A stretch of 48,152 bases of DNA from positions 1-48,152 of the forward strand of contig NZ_WBVS01000014.1 in assembly GCF_009193305.1 (NCBI RefSeq). The letters are read 5' to 3'. Every line of letters begins with the position of its first letter. The stretch's first letter is position 1. This stretch comes from Bifidobacterium cebidarum (lineage in GTDB: Bacteria; Actinomycetota; Actinomycetes; Actinomycetales; Bifidobacteriaceae). Position numbers and translations under genes: made by a program. A model generated the notes under the pieces. That model made no database searches. It saw only the letters and a list, made by a program, of their open reading frames with translations, and had not been told where the DNA came from. Below, piece by piece: positions 18,601-26,451 of the stretch.

Positions 18601-19819
18601 GAATCGCAATGCCATCAGCCACACGGCCGCATCGGCCGGAACGCTGGTCGGCACTGGCCTGGCTGATCGGTTCGATTGGCAGCCTTTGCACTTTGGCTGT
18701 TTTTGAATAGCGGGAAATACGGGCGGTACCCGGGTCGACCACATAACGGATGCCCGGCACGGTCAGCGAGGTTTCGGCCACGTTGGTGGCGATGACGATA
18801 CGCTGATGCGTATGCGGCTCGAACACCTTATGCTGGTCGGCGGAAGACAGACGCGCGAACAACGGCATGATTTCGATGGCATCAGGCCGGCGCATATCAT
18901 CGGCTCTCGGACCGTAATGGTGGCGCAGCGCCGCTTCGAACTCGTGAATGTCGCGCTCGCCGGAAGCAAACACCAGAATGTCTCGGGCCCCACGTTCATG
19001 CGAGGAGTGAATCACCAGTTCGGCGCAGGCACGGGCCACGGCAGTGGGCATATCGGTGATGCCGTCATCCTCGTAAGCGTTACCAGAGCGACGGAATCGC
19101 GGACGATCCGAATCCGATTCGGCGATGGCGCTCGCCAGCTCCTCGTAATCCGCGTCGCCCGGGCGCGCACCCGTGGCGAATCCGGGCACTTCACGCATCA
19201 AGGCCGGGGCAGTGCCAAGCGGCTCGTACACCACCTGCACGGGGAAGGTGCGGCCGGAGACTTCGATGACCGGTACCGTGCTGTGCAGTGCGTGCTCGAA
19301 ATGCTCCTTGAACTTCACCGAATCGATGGTGGCGGACGTGATGATGAGCTTCAAATCATGACGACGCGGCAGCAGGGCCGTCAGATAGCCAAGCAGGAAG
19401 TCGATGTTCAGGCTGCGCTCATGCGCCTCATCGATGATGATCGTATCGTATTTGGACAGGTTCGGGTCGCGTTGAATCTGCGCCAGCAAAATACCGTCAG
19501 TCACCACGCGAAGCCTGGTGCTCGGTGAACTTTCATCGGTGAAACGAACCTGATAACCCACCTCGTCGCCCAGCTTCACACCCAATTCGGATGCGATGCG
19601 CTCAGCCACCGTTCGGGCGGCGATACGACGCGGCTGCGTATGCACGATCTGCTTGCCATGCGTGCCACGGCCCAATTCGAGCAGAATCTTCGGCAGCTGC
19701 GTGGTTTTGCCGGAACCGGTCTGACCGGAAACGATGACGACTTGGTGGTGTTGAACCGCTTCGGCTATCTCGTCACGGGCAGCGGAAACGGGAAGTTCGG
19801 TAGGATACTCATATTTCAT
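15680..19819 (-). CDS. hrpA: ATP-dependent RNA helicase HrpA
   Basis: 1379 residues, in the range of bacterial HrpA. Order of domains: DEAH helicase core with Walker A GQTGSGKTT (32-40) and DEAH (130-133, in IIIDEAHERSLN), SATIDS motif III, helicase C-terminal domain (ATNVAETSLTVPGIRYVVD, QRSGRCGRV), HA2 and OB domains, then the long DUF3418-type C-terminal region found in HrpA. HrpA acts on mRNA and has been linked to rescue of stalled ribosomes. ATG 19819 overlaps the stop of the upstream methyltransferase by 11 bases; a longer frame from 19858 has no better ribosome site. The two genes form one minus-strand unit. Confidence 0.93.
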   Translation of the reverse strand: MKYEYPTELPVSAARDEIAEAVQHHQVVIVSGQTGSGKTTQLPKILLELGRGTHGKQIVHTQPRRIAARTVAERIASELGVKLGDEVGYQVRFTDESSPSTRLRVVTDGILLAQIQRDPNLSKYDTIIIDEAHERSLNIDFLLGYLTALLPRRHDLKLIITSATIDSVKFKEHFEHALHSTVPVIEVSGRTFPVQVVYEPLGTAPALMREVPGFATGARPGDADYEELASAIAESDSDRPRFRRSGNAYEDDGITDMPTAVARACAELVIHSSHERGARDILVFASGERDIHEFEAALRHHYGPRADDMRRPDAIEIMPLFARLSSADQHKVFEPHTHQRIVIATNVAETSLTVPGIRYVVDPGTARISRYSKTAKVQRLPIEPISQASADQRSGRCGRVADGIAIRLYSREDYETRPRFTEPEILRTSLGAVVLHMLSVGVARTAEDVTTFGFIDPPDMKAVSDGFNELTELKAIGRKRGEVTLTHIGRQLSRIPIDVRLGRMVIEAAKSGSPNLLAQVLVVVSFLSLQDPRERPDDKREEADRIHNRYADETSDFLTALNIWDRVFQADGDPSNNALRRICKTEYFSWLRMRQWKDLVSQLKQMCKELKFKVGDPLPSTRPGLEIRQLPLNQQPAHSLCCAWDAEGIHKSMLAGLLSMMGMQVIRVPKASDFAGLTGAARARAMKRAQKQSKNDYQGARGTRFALFPASAVAKTTPSWVMSTELVETSRLWARYSAAIDPAWAEPLAGQLTRTTYAEPHWSGSRGSAAATARVLLYGLPIVQDRTVQWGRINPLEARDFLLRQGLVEGDIQQRFSYDDFVGANRDILEGAAEDASRTRQLADTVSDEDLFDFYNAVIPADVTSVADLAKWWKVEHNEHPDLLTFDPSKVERLSDSESVSLSDYPDHWHTIGIDGQPIDLRLSYVYDPSNPLDGVTVHVPLKALSRITPAQFTWNVPGLLDELILAMIKALPKQLRVQFVPAPDAARAIRAWIDEHYPDLPGSGSQQKPNLAPENEDGETVGWPDLAHVFTKAAIATVGAQIHPEVLGPELMERLQSYLKVTFSVEQQMPAPKQSHGRRRARGAMKVLDTSKNLIDLQRQYAAQAQASARQMVKKQADQAAKQGNLVSQANLLHKAGATTQSRADMLWHGALEALRLPAERISSRWLGAEALMLAAAPYKSTKDLVEDLQLATVKRLLPNVDALPNDEALANAVLDVREVYEDTVYQVAHDVIAIIKAYAEVDKATSGKADLPMLSVLQSIRDHIATLVYPGFIGRTPPDALQSLRRYLKADVMRLNKAKSDKNRDVKWAWQADEAKQVVDKALSRAKAEPAGPKHEAMMKQAEQARWMLEEFYVSLWAQELGTHGPASLNRIKKILA

Positions 19820-20465
19820 GACGGACTTCAATAATACGGAAGCCCTTGGAGCTCGCATACTTGCTCACGGCGAACTCGGCGCCCAATTCCTGGGCAAGCC
19901 ATTTGATCAGCGAATCGGAACCCAGATTCTTCTGCACCACAAGATAGGCGGCGGCGCCTGATTTCAGTTTCGGCAGCCAAGCCATCAGCAGCGTATGCAA
20001 CGCTTCCTTGCCGATGCGAATCGGAGGGTTGGACCAGATGACGTCGAACTGTATATCCTCGGGCAAGGGGCTGGCGTTCTTCGGCTGACGGTCTTGAGGC
20101 AGGGGGACGCTGGATTCATCGACCTGTGCGATGCGAACATTCGTGCATCCGTTATCGGCTGCGTTGGTTGCCGTCAAATCGAGCGCCCGCTCATTGACAT
20201 CCACCGCCCACACGGTGGCGTTCGGGGACTCAAACGCCATGGACAATGCGATGGGGCCCCAGCCGCAGCCCAAATCGAGGAAATCGCCCGCTTCGGGCAA
20301 TTGAGGAGCATGGCGCAGCAGCACCGATGTGCCCAGATCAAGACGGGAACCAGAAAAAACGCCATTCGATACCTGCACATGGGCGTCATGGTCACGCAGC
20401 GTCACATGCAACGTGCGGCGCACGTCCTTGGATGAGGGCTCCGCGGAGAAATACTGCTCTGCCAT
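19809..20465 (-). CDS. Class I SAM methyltransferase, RsmC/RlmG-like
   Basis: 218 residues with a Rossmann SAM-binding motif DLGCGWGPIAL (64-74), an acidic VDVNERAL after strand 2 and the NPPIR motif (146-150) typical of N2-guanine rRNA methyltransferases. It corresponds to the C-terminal catalytic half of RsmC or RlmG and lacks their N-terminal duplicate, which is the usual state in actinobacteria. Likely target is a guanine in rRNA, unproven. GGAG lies eight bases before ATG 20465; an in-frame ATG at 20501 is less likely. It is translationally coupled to hrpA. Confidence 0.86.
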   Translation of the reverse strand: MAEQYFSAEPSSKDVRRTLHVTLRDHDAHVQVSNGVFSGSRLDLGTSVLLRHAPQLPEAGDFLDLGCGWGPIALSMAFESPNATVWAVDVNERALDLTATNAADNGCTNVRIAQVDESSVPLPQDRQPKNASPLPEDIQFDVIWSNPPIRIGKEALHTLLMAWLPKLKSGAAAYLVVQKNLGSDSLIKWLAQELGAEFAVSKYASSKGFRIIEVRHEI

Positions 20466-20630
20466 GATGTGCTCCATTTCCGCGGGATTCCCGCATGCCA
20501 TTACTTATCGTGTGTGTGCGTAATCGTGTTGTTCCTACCCGTATGCCGGGCATGTCACCTCACCTGATGATAATAAGGAGCCATAGAAGAATCGTGAACC
20601 ATTGATGTGCATTGAATATGAGAGGTGTCT

Positions 20631-22136
20631 TTGAGCGACAACAACCAGTACACCGATATTGACCACGGCAGCTCCAGCGTAACCTCTCAAGGCGTGCTTT
20701 CCGCGCAGTCGGACGTGCTGCTCGCCAACAACCAGCGCCCGGCTGGATGGCATGAGGACACCAACCAGGAGTGGGAGGAGCGAGAGGCCCGCAACGAACT
20801 CAAGCATGTGGCCGGCCTCGGCGAGCTTGAAGACGTTACCGAAGTCGAGTACCGCAAGGTGCGACTGGAGCGCGTGGTTTTGGTTGGTGTGTGGTCAAGT
20901 GCCGTGACCACACAGGCCAAGGCGGAGGAATCCCTGCGCGAGCTTGCCGCGCTCGCCGAAACGGCGGGTGCCGTGGTGTGCGATGGTTTGCTGCAGCATC
21001 GATTGAAGCCGGACGCCGCCACCTATGTCGGTTCCGGCAAGGCTCGCGAGATCGCCGATATCGTGGCGCGTGAGGAGGCTGATACCATCATCGTCGATGA
21101 TGATCTTCCGCCGTCGCAGCGCCGTGCTTTGGAGGATGCCGCCAAGGTCAAGGTGGTGGATCGCACGGCTGTGATTCTGGATATCTTCGCTCAGCACGCC
21201 ACGTCCCGCGAAGGCAAAGCGCAGGTTGAGCTAGCCCAGTTGGAGTACATGCTGCCGCGTCTTCGCGGTTGGGGCGGTTCGCTGTCCCGCCAGGCCGGCG
21301 GTCGCGCGGCCGGTGCGGATGCCGGTATCGGTTCCCGAGGCCCGGGTGAGACCAAGATTGAAATGGACCGCCGTGTGATCCGTACGCGTATTGCCCGTCT
21401 TCGTCGACAGATTCGTGAGATGGCGCCGGCTCGAGAAGTCAAGCGTGGATCGCGCCGTCGTTTCGGTCTGCCGACCGTGGCGGTGGTCGGGTACACCAAC
21501 GCCGGTAAATCCTCATTGACCAACCGTTTGACCGGATCCGCGGAACTGGTGGAGAACGCACTGTTCGCCACACTGGACACTGCGGTGCGTCGTGCGAAAA
21601 CCCGTGACGGACGTTTCTACGCCTACGTGGATACGGTCGGGTTCGTGCGCCGCCTGCCCACCCAGCTGGTGGAGGCGTTCAAATCGACGCTGGAGGAAGT
21701 CGCCGAATCCGATGTGATCGTGCATGTGGTGGATGGCTCTCATCCCGATCCGTTCTCCCAGATCGATGCGGTGAACGAGGTACTGGCGGATATCGAGGGC
21801 ACGGCTTCTATTCCGCGCATCATCGTGTTCAATAAAGCTGACCAGATCGATGCTGCGACTCGTGAACGTCTCGCCGCCCTGCAGCCCGACGCGTACATCG
21901 TCTCCGCATATAGCGGTGAGGGGATAGACGAATTGCGCGATGCCGTGGAATCGTTGTTGCCTGTGCCTCATGTGCATGTCAACGCGCTGTTGCCTTATAC
22001 GGCCGGCTCATTGCTATCTCGTGTACGCGAATACGGCAAGGTGGGCAAGGTGGAATACCGTGATGACGGGGTGCTGTTGGAAGCGGATGTGGACTCGCAC
22101 TTGGCGGCCCAGGTCATCGAGCGGTCAATCGATTAA
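20631..22136 (+). CDS. hflX: GTPase HflX
   Basis: 501 residues. The N-terminal HflX domain carries YVGSGKAREI (132-141) and the linker GPGETKIEMDRR (237-248). The G domain has G1 GYTNAGKSS (287-295), G3 DTVGFVRRLP (334-343) and G4 NKAD. HflX binds the 50S subunit and splits stalled ribosomes, especially under heat stress. TTG 20631 lies five bases after AGAGG and is my preferred start; GTG 20625 overlaps that site. It is divergent from the methyltransferase/hrpA pair, so two translation-rescue functions flank one promoter region. Confidence 0.94.
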   Translation: MSDNNQYTDIDHGSSSVTSQGVLSAQSDVLLANNQRPAGWHEDTNQEWEEREARNELKHVAGLGELEDVTEVEYRKVRLERVVLVGVWSSAVTTQAKAEESLRELAALAETAGAVVCDGLLQHRLKPDAATYVGSGKAREIADIVAREEADTIIVDDDLPPSQRRALEDAAKVKVVDRTAVILDIFAQHATSREGKAQVELAQLEYMLPRLRGWGGSLSRQAGGRAAGADAGIGSRGPGETKIEMDRRVIRTRIARLRRQIREMAPAREVKRGSRRRFGLPTVAVVGYTNAGKSSLTNRLTGSAELVENALFATLDTAVRRAKTRDGRFYAYVDTVGFVRRLPTQLVEAFKSTLEEVAESDVIVHVVDGSHPDPFSQIDAVNEVLADIEGTASIPRIIVFNKADQIDAATRERLAALQPDAYIVSAYSGEGIDELRDAVESLLPVPHVHVNALLPYTAGSLLSRVREYGKVGKVEYRDDGVLLEADVDSHLAAQVIERSID

Positions 22137-22159
22137 CGTGATGAAAGTCACATATAGAT

Positions 22160-22173
22160 TGTGAGCGCTAACA
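22160..22173. promoter_or_regulatory. LacI-family (cre-like, AraQ/MalR-type) operator upstream of ldh
   Basis: TGTGAGCGCTAACA matches the palindromic catabolite operator pattern TGWNANCGNTNWCA at every fixed position. LacI-family global regulators of central carbon flux (AraQ, MalR1) are known in bifidobacteria and use sites of this kind. Confidence 0.75.
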
Positions 22174-22216
22174 ACTGTTGCGATTACTGGATTCCATGTT
22201 TTTTGCAGTGCGTTAT

Positions 22217-22230
22217 TGGGAGCGCAAACG
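22217..22230. promoter_or_regulatory. Second, weaker LacI-family operator upstream of ldh
   Basis: TGGGAGCGCAAACG retains the central GAGCGC and left half of the upstream operator but deviates in the right half. Its centre is 57 bp from the first. It would overlap the -35 region of a promoter whose candidate -10 is TATAAA at 22243-22248. Confidence 0.5.
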
Positions 22231-22306
22231 TCTTAACGGGTTTATAAAGTGAAACCGTTAGTTACATGGCCTGCCATTCTGCAGACCGCCTTTGAAGAGA
22301 GGTTAA

Positions 22307-23274
<968 letters not shown>

Positions 23275-23275
<1 letters not shown>

Positions 23276-23382
23276 TCAATAGCTGATTGATGGAGCGTCT
23301 TCGTTGTCGCTGCTCGCTCGACGTACCTTCGTACGCCTTCGCTTGCGCTCCTAGAAGCCGCACACATCAATCAACTATTGAT
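23275..23382. repeat. Nested inverted repeat downstream of ldh
   Basis: Arms 23275-23292 and 23365-23382 pair over 18 bases with one mismatch (left arm reads ATCAATAGCTGATTGATG). Inside lie GGAGCG / CGCTCC (23292-23297, 23346-23351) and CGTAC / GTACG (23322-23326, 23331-23335). The whole 108-base unit can fold into one long branched hairpin at the 3' end of the ldh mRNA. Confidence 0.75.
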
Positions 23383-23399
23383 AGCTAGTTCGGCTATAG

Positions 23400-23433
23400 A
23401 TAATCGCCACGTGGTACGCCACGTGGCGATTAT
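23400..23433. terminator. Bidirectional terminator between ldh and the CDF gene
   Basis: A perfect 15-bp stem (23400-23414 with 23419-23433, core ATCGCCACGTGG) closes on a TACG tetraloop and ends in ATTATTG. It separates two convergent genes. Confidence 0.8.
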
Positions 23434-23445
23434 TGTTATGGCCAG

Positions 23446-24387
23446 TTACTTATGCAGGTCGCCGGCTGAAGGGGTGGTGTAGCCTTCCGGTTCGAGCTGG
23501 AATGTGGTGTGGGGAACCGAGACGGGGAAATGCTCACGTAGACAATCCTGGAGTTGGGCGAGCACTTGGGCCGCCTGTTCCATCGTAAGATTCCTATCCA
23601 CCACCACATGGGCCATCAGTATCGGCATCCCAGTGGATACCGTGCTGGCGTGCAGGTCATGCACGGCGATCACGTGAGGCACGCTCTCCAGATGTGTGCG
23701 CACGGCATCCAAATCAAGGCCTTTCGGAGTCTCCTCGAGCAGCACCCTCACTGCGTTGTGAAGGAGTTTGATGGCGCGTGGGATCATCATCAGCGCGATG
23801 ATTGCGCCGGCTACGGCGTCGAAGCCCTTCCATCCGGTGGACATCATCACCAACGCTGATGTGACTACAGCCACCGAGCCGAGCGCATCATTCATGACTT
23901 CCAGGAACGCCGCCTTCATGTTCATGTTGTCTTCGCGCTGAGACGCCAGAATGAAGATGGAGATGATGTTGGCGCTGAGGCCCAAGATGCCTACAAAGAG
24001 CAGTAGGCCGATATCGTCGATCTGGTTATGTGAATCGCCGAATAGGCGCATTCCGGCCTCAACCAACGCATAGATGCCTACGATCAGCAATACCAATGCG
24101 CCGGCCGCCGCCGTCAGCACTTCCAGACGCGCCCATCCCCAAGTTCGCGTGTTGCTCGGCTTGCGTTGCATCAACATGGCGGTCGCCGTAGATGCAATCA
24201 ATACGGACATATCAGTGAGCATATGCCCCGCATCCACTAGCAATGCTAGGGAGCCAGTAAGAAAGGCGGACACCACCTCGATGAGAAACACCGAGCTGGT
24301 GACGGATAACGTTGCGATGAGTCGACGCTGGTGTGCTTTGGCTCCGACGCCTGGTGACGGCGAAACGGATGCATGCGTATGGGACAT
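23446..24387 (-). CDS. Cation diffusion facilitator (CzcD-like Zn/Cd/Co exporter)
   Basis: 313 residues, six membrane helices then a short cytoplasmic domain. The first transport-site half is the HxxxD of helix 2, His55 and Asp59 in VDAGHMLTDM. In helix 5 the partner is Glu163 and Asp167 (FLEVMNDALGSVAVV), so the usual His is Glu; this replacement may alter metal preference. The N-terminus has the short His-containing MSHTHA. It is expected to export divalent metal, probably zinc, by proton antiport. It lies alone, convergent with ldh, with AAAGGAG upstream at rather long spacing (13 bases). Confidence 0.9.
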   Translation of the reverse strand: MSHTHASVSPSPGVGAKAHQRRLIATLSVTSSVFLIEVVSAFLTGSLALLVDAGHMLTDMSVLIASTATAMLMQRKPSNTRTWGWARLEVLTAAAGALVLLIVGIYALVEAGMRLFGDSHNQIDDIGLLLFVGILGLSANIISIFILASQREDNMNMKAAFLEVMNDALGSVAVVTSALVMMSTGWKGFDAVAGAIIALMMIPRAIKLLHNAVRVLLEETPKGLDLDAVRTHLESVPHVIAVHDLHASTVSTGMPILMAHVVVDRNLTMEQAAQVLAQLQDCLREHFPVSVPHTTFQLEPEGYTTPSAGDLHK

Positions 24388-24465
24388 GGTTGGTGTGCGA
24401 CTCCTTTACTATCGGCATCGAGATGAAATCGTTTCTCAATACCATTTGCGATACGGTCCATATAC

Positions 24466-24495
24466 GAAGAAACCCCGGTTTGCACCGGGGTCTTC
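24466..24495 (-). terminator. Rho-independent terminator of lexA
   Basis: CCCCGGT / ACCGGGG (24473-24479, 24484-24490) is extended by GAAGA / TCTTC with a two-base bulge. Read on the minus strand it follows the lexA stop at 24563 and ends in TTTCTTCG. Confidence 0.75.
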
Positions 24496-24562
24496 AACTG
24501 GTTGACAGTGTAGCATGCCGAAAGAACGCATGGGCACTGTGCTGTGAGAAGAACGTTGCGGC

Positions 24563-25282
24563 TTACAGTTTCCTCAGCACTGTGACCACTTTGCCCATGA
24601 TGGTGGCGTGCGTGCCGTCGATGGGGGAATAGGCTGGATTGTGTGGCATAAGCCATACATGACCGTTCTCCTTACGGAAGGTTTTCACCGTGGCTTCGTC
24701 GTCGAGAAGCGCCGCGACAATATCGCCGTTTGTGGCGGAATGCTGCTCGCGGACCACAACGAAATCACCGTCGCAGATTGCCGCGTCGATCATGGAATCC
24801 CCGTGGACCTCAAGCATGAATAACTTGCCTGATCCGGTCAGCCGTTCGGGGAGACGCATGACGTCGTCGATATGCTGTTCGGCGGTGATAGGGGTTCCGG
24901 CAGCGATTCGGCCGACCAACGGCACGTCTCGTGACTCGCTGATCGGTTCACTGGGGAATCGGAAGATTTCTGCGGCCGGTTCGCTTGGTTTCTCCGCCAT
25001 GGAATCGGCCGCTGCTGCTGTAGGAGCCGAGGGGGTTATTACCTCTATGGCACGACCCTTGTTGGCGTTGACCCGAATGAACCCCTTTTCCTCGAGCACC
25101 TGAAGCTGATGTTTCACCGATGACGGACTTTTCAATCCGGCTGCGGAACCGATTTCTCGGAATGATGGTGCGAACCCCTGCTCCTCGATATGCGACCTAA
25201 TGGCGTCCAGCACTTTGCGCTGGCGGTCAGACAGGGACGATTCATCTGCGCCTGGTTTGGGAGAGAAGGGGATGGTGCTCAC
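24563..25282 (-). CDS. lexA: SOS repressor LexA
   Basis: 239 residues. An N-terminal winged helix (about 15-80; SFREIGSAAGLKSPSSVKHQ) is joined by an Ala/Pro linker to an S24 peptidase domain. Self-cleavage site Ala128-Gly129 (GRIAAGTP), nucleophile Ser163 (GDSMIDAAI) and general base Lys200 (EATVKTF) are all present, so it should respond to RecA filaments. GTG start at 25282 with AAAGGAG six bases upstream. The divergent region carries several SOS boxes, implying autoregulation and joint control with the LysM gene. Confidence 0.97.
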   Translation of the reverse strand: MSTIPFSPKPGADESSLSDRQRKVLDAIRSHIEEQGFAPSFREIGSAAGLKSPSSVKHQLQVLEEKGFIRVNANKGRAIEVITPSAPTAAAADSMAEKPSEPAAEIFRFPSEPISESRDVPLVGRIAAGTPITAEQHIDDVMRLPERLTGSGKLFMLEVHGDSMIDAAICDGDFVVVREQHSATNGDIVAALLDDEATVKTFRKENGHVWLMPHNPAYSPIDGTHATIMGKVVTVLRKL

Positions 25283-25332
25283 GTCGGGCTCCTTTCATGC
25301 TTTCTCAAGCATAACGTGATATGCGCAATAAA

Positions 25333-25348
25333 TCAAACATCTGTTCGA
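25333..25348. promoter_or_regulatory. SOS box 1 (LexA operator)
   Basis: TCAAACATCTGTTCGA differs at one position from the actinobacterial and Bacillus-type palindrome TCGAACNNNNGTTCGA. It lies 51 bases upstream of the lexA start. Confidence 0.8.
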
Positions 25349-25365
25349 GTGTCTGTTTGACAAGT

Positions 25366-25381
25366 TCGAACATATGTGCAA
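25366..25381. promoter_or_regulatory. SOS box 2, degenerate
   Basis: TCGAACATATGTGCAA has a perfect left half (TCGAAC) and two mismatches in the right half. Confidence 0.5.
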
Positions 25382-25385
25382 TCAT

Positions 25386-25401
25386 GAGAACGAATGTTCG
25401 A
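25386..25401. promoter_or_regulatory. SOS box 3, degenerate
   Basis: GAGAACGAATGTTCGA has a perfect right half (GTTCGA) and two mismatches in the left half. It abuts box 4. Confidence 0.5.
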
Positions 25402-25417
25402 TAGAACGTTTGTTCGA
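25402..25417. promoter_or_regulatory. SOS box 4 next to the LysM gene ribosome site
   Basis: TAGAACGTTTGTTCGA has one mismatch to TCGAACNNNNGTTCGA. It ends on the AGAAGGG ribosome binding site of the LysM gene, so LexA bound here should shut that gene tightly. Confidence 0.75.
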
Positions 25418-25431
25418 GAAGGGTGGTTGTG

Positions 25432-25848
25432 ATGACAGGTTCAATCGCAATGGCTGTTATTCGCGATTCGGCAATGGATAATGCCGCACATCGTCGTGCG
25501 GCGGTGAGGCGAAACCTCGATAGCGCTACGCGTGTTCACCGTGTTCGCGACAATGGGCAGCGCATGCAGGCACGTCATCGTGGCGTTGTGATGGCAATGA
25601 TTGTTGCAGTGGTCCTGACGTGGTTCGCTGTGAGTGTGTGGGCCGTTGAGCCGGCGCATTCGGATGTTAGCGCTACGAATGTGACCACCTATACAGTCAA
25701 GCCGGGGGACACGCTATGGGCGTATGCATCTTCGATTACGCCTCAAGGCCAAGATGTGTCTGAAACGGTTGACGAATTGATCGAGTTGAACGGTTTGGAG
25801 TCCGGGGCATTACGGGCAGGCCAACGAATCGTCGTGCCTGATGAGTGA
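25432..25848 (+). CDS. LysM membrane protein, candidate SOS cell-division inhibitor
   Basis: 138 residues: a basic cytoplasmic N-terminus (about 1-50, many Arg), one membrane helix at about 52-72 ([20 protein letters not shown]) and an extracellular LysM domain at 86-136 ([36 protein letters not shown]). Gene position and architecture match YneA of Bacillus, DivS of Corynebacterium and Rv2719c (ChiZ) of Mycobacterium, all LexA-controlled division suppressors divergent from lexA. LysM would tether it to peptidoglycan. ATG 25432 is spaced eight bases from AGAAGGG; upstream in-frame GTGs (25423, 25429) overlap that site. The function is inferred from context, since these proteins share little sequence outside LysM. 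Confidence 0.88.
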   Translation: MTGSIAMAVIRDSAMDNAAHRRAAVRRNLDSATRVHRVRDNGQRMQARHRGVVMAMIVAVVLTWFAVSVWAVEPAHSDVSATNVTTYTVKPGDTLWAYASSITPQGQDVSETVDELIELNGLESGALRAGQRIVVPDE

Positions 25849-25900
25849 GGCAACCCACCATTATTCGGATTTTTTCTCTGGTCCAGTTATTCTAGGTGGC

Positions 25901-26347
25901 ATGCATTGTCCTTTTTGCCAGAATCCCGATACCAAGGTTATCGATACGCGTATTAGCGAAGACGGCCATTCCATCCGCAGGCGGCGAGTGTGCCCGAAAT
26001 GCAACCGTCGTTTTACCACGCTGGAAACCAGTATGCTGCTGGTGACGAAGCGTTCTGGTGGAGCGGAACCGTTCAGCCGCGACAAGGTCATCAATGGCGT
26101 GCGCAAAGCGTGTCAGGGGCGGCCTGTGCGCGAGGAGGATCTGAAGGCGCTTGGGCAGAAAGTCGAAGAGGATCTTCGCTCTCGTGGTCTTGCTGAGGTT
26201 ACCTCTGACGAGGTGGGCAAAGCTATTTTGAAGCCATTGCGCGATTTGGACGAGGTGGCGTACCTACGTTTTGCAAGCGTATATCAGGATTTCTCTGGAC
26301 TGGAGGACTTCCAGCACGCCATTGACGAATTGCGCAGCGATAGGTAG
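25901..26347 (+). CDS. nrdR: Transcriptional repressor NrdR
   Basis: 148 residues: zinc ribbon with Cys3, Cys6, Cys31 and Cys34 ([17 protein letters not shown]) followed by an ATP-cone ([22 protein letters not shown]). NrdR represses ribonucleotide reductase genes according to ATP/dATP. The order lexA, LysM protein, nrdR is the same as in mycobacteria. ATG 25901 matches the family start, with AGGTGG unusually close. An in-frame ATG at 25841, overlapping the LysM stop, would add 20 residues and allow translational coupling. Confidence 0.95.
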   Translation: MHCPFCQNPDTKVIDTRISEDGHSIRRRRVCPKCNRRFTTLETSMLLVTKRSGGAEPFSRDKVINGVRKACQGRPVREEDLKALGQKVEEDLRSRGLAEVTSDEVGKAILKPLRDLDEVAYLRFASVYQDFSGLEDFQHAIDELRSDR

Positions 26348-26385
26348 AAACGGCCTGTGCCGCATGAACGGATGATTTGAATGAG

Positions 26386-26419
26386 TTGGGCCTCCCCTGA
26401 TATTACAGGGGAGGCCCAA
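26386..26419. terminator. Strong bidirectional terminator between nrdR and serA
   Basis: A perfect 14-bp stem TTGGGCCTCCCCTG / CAGGGGAGGCCCAA (26386-26399, 26406-26419) with a six-base loop lies between two convergent genes. The flanks are AT-rich. Confidence 0.82.
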
Positions 26420-26451
26420 TACATATATGTATGTTTGACATGCAATTGGTG

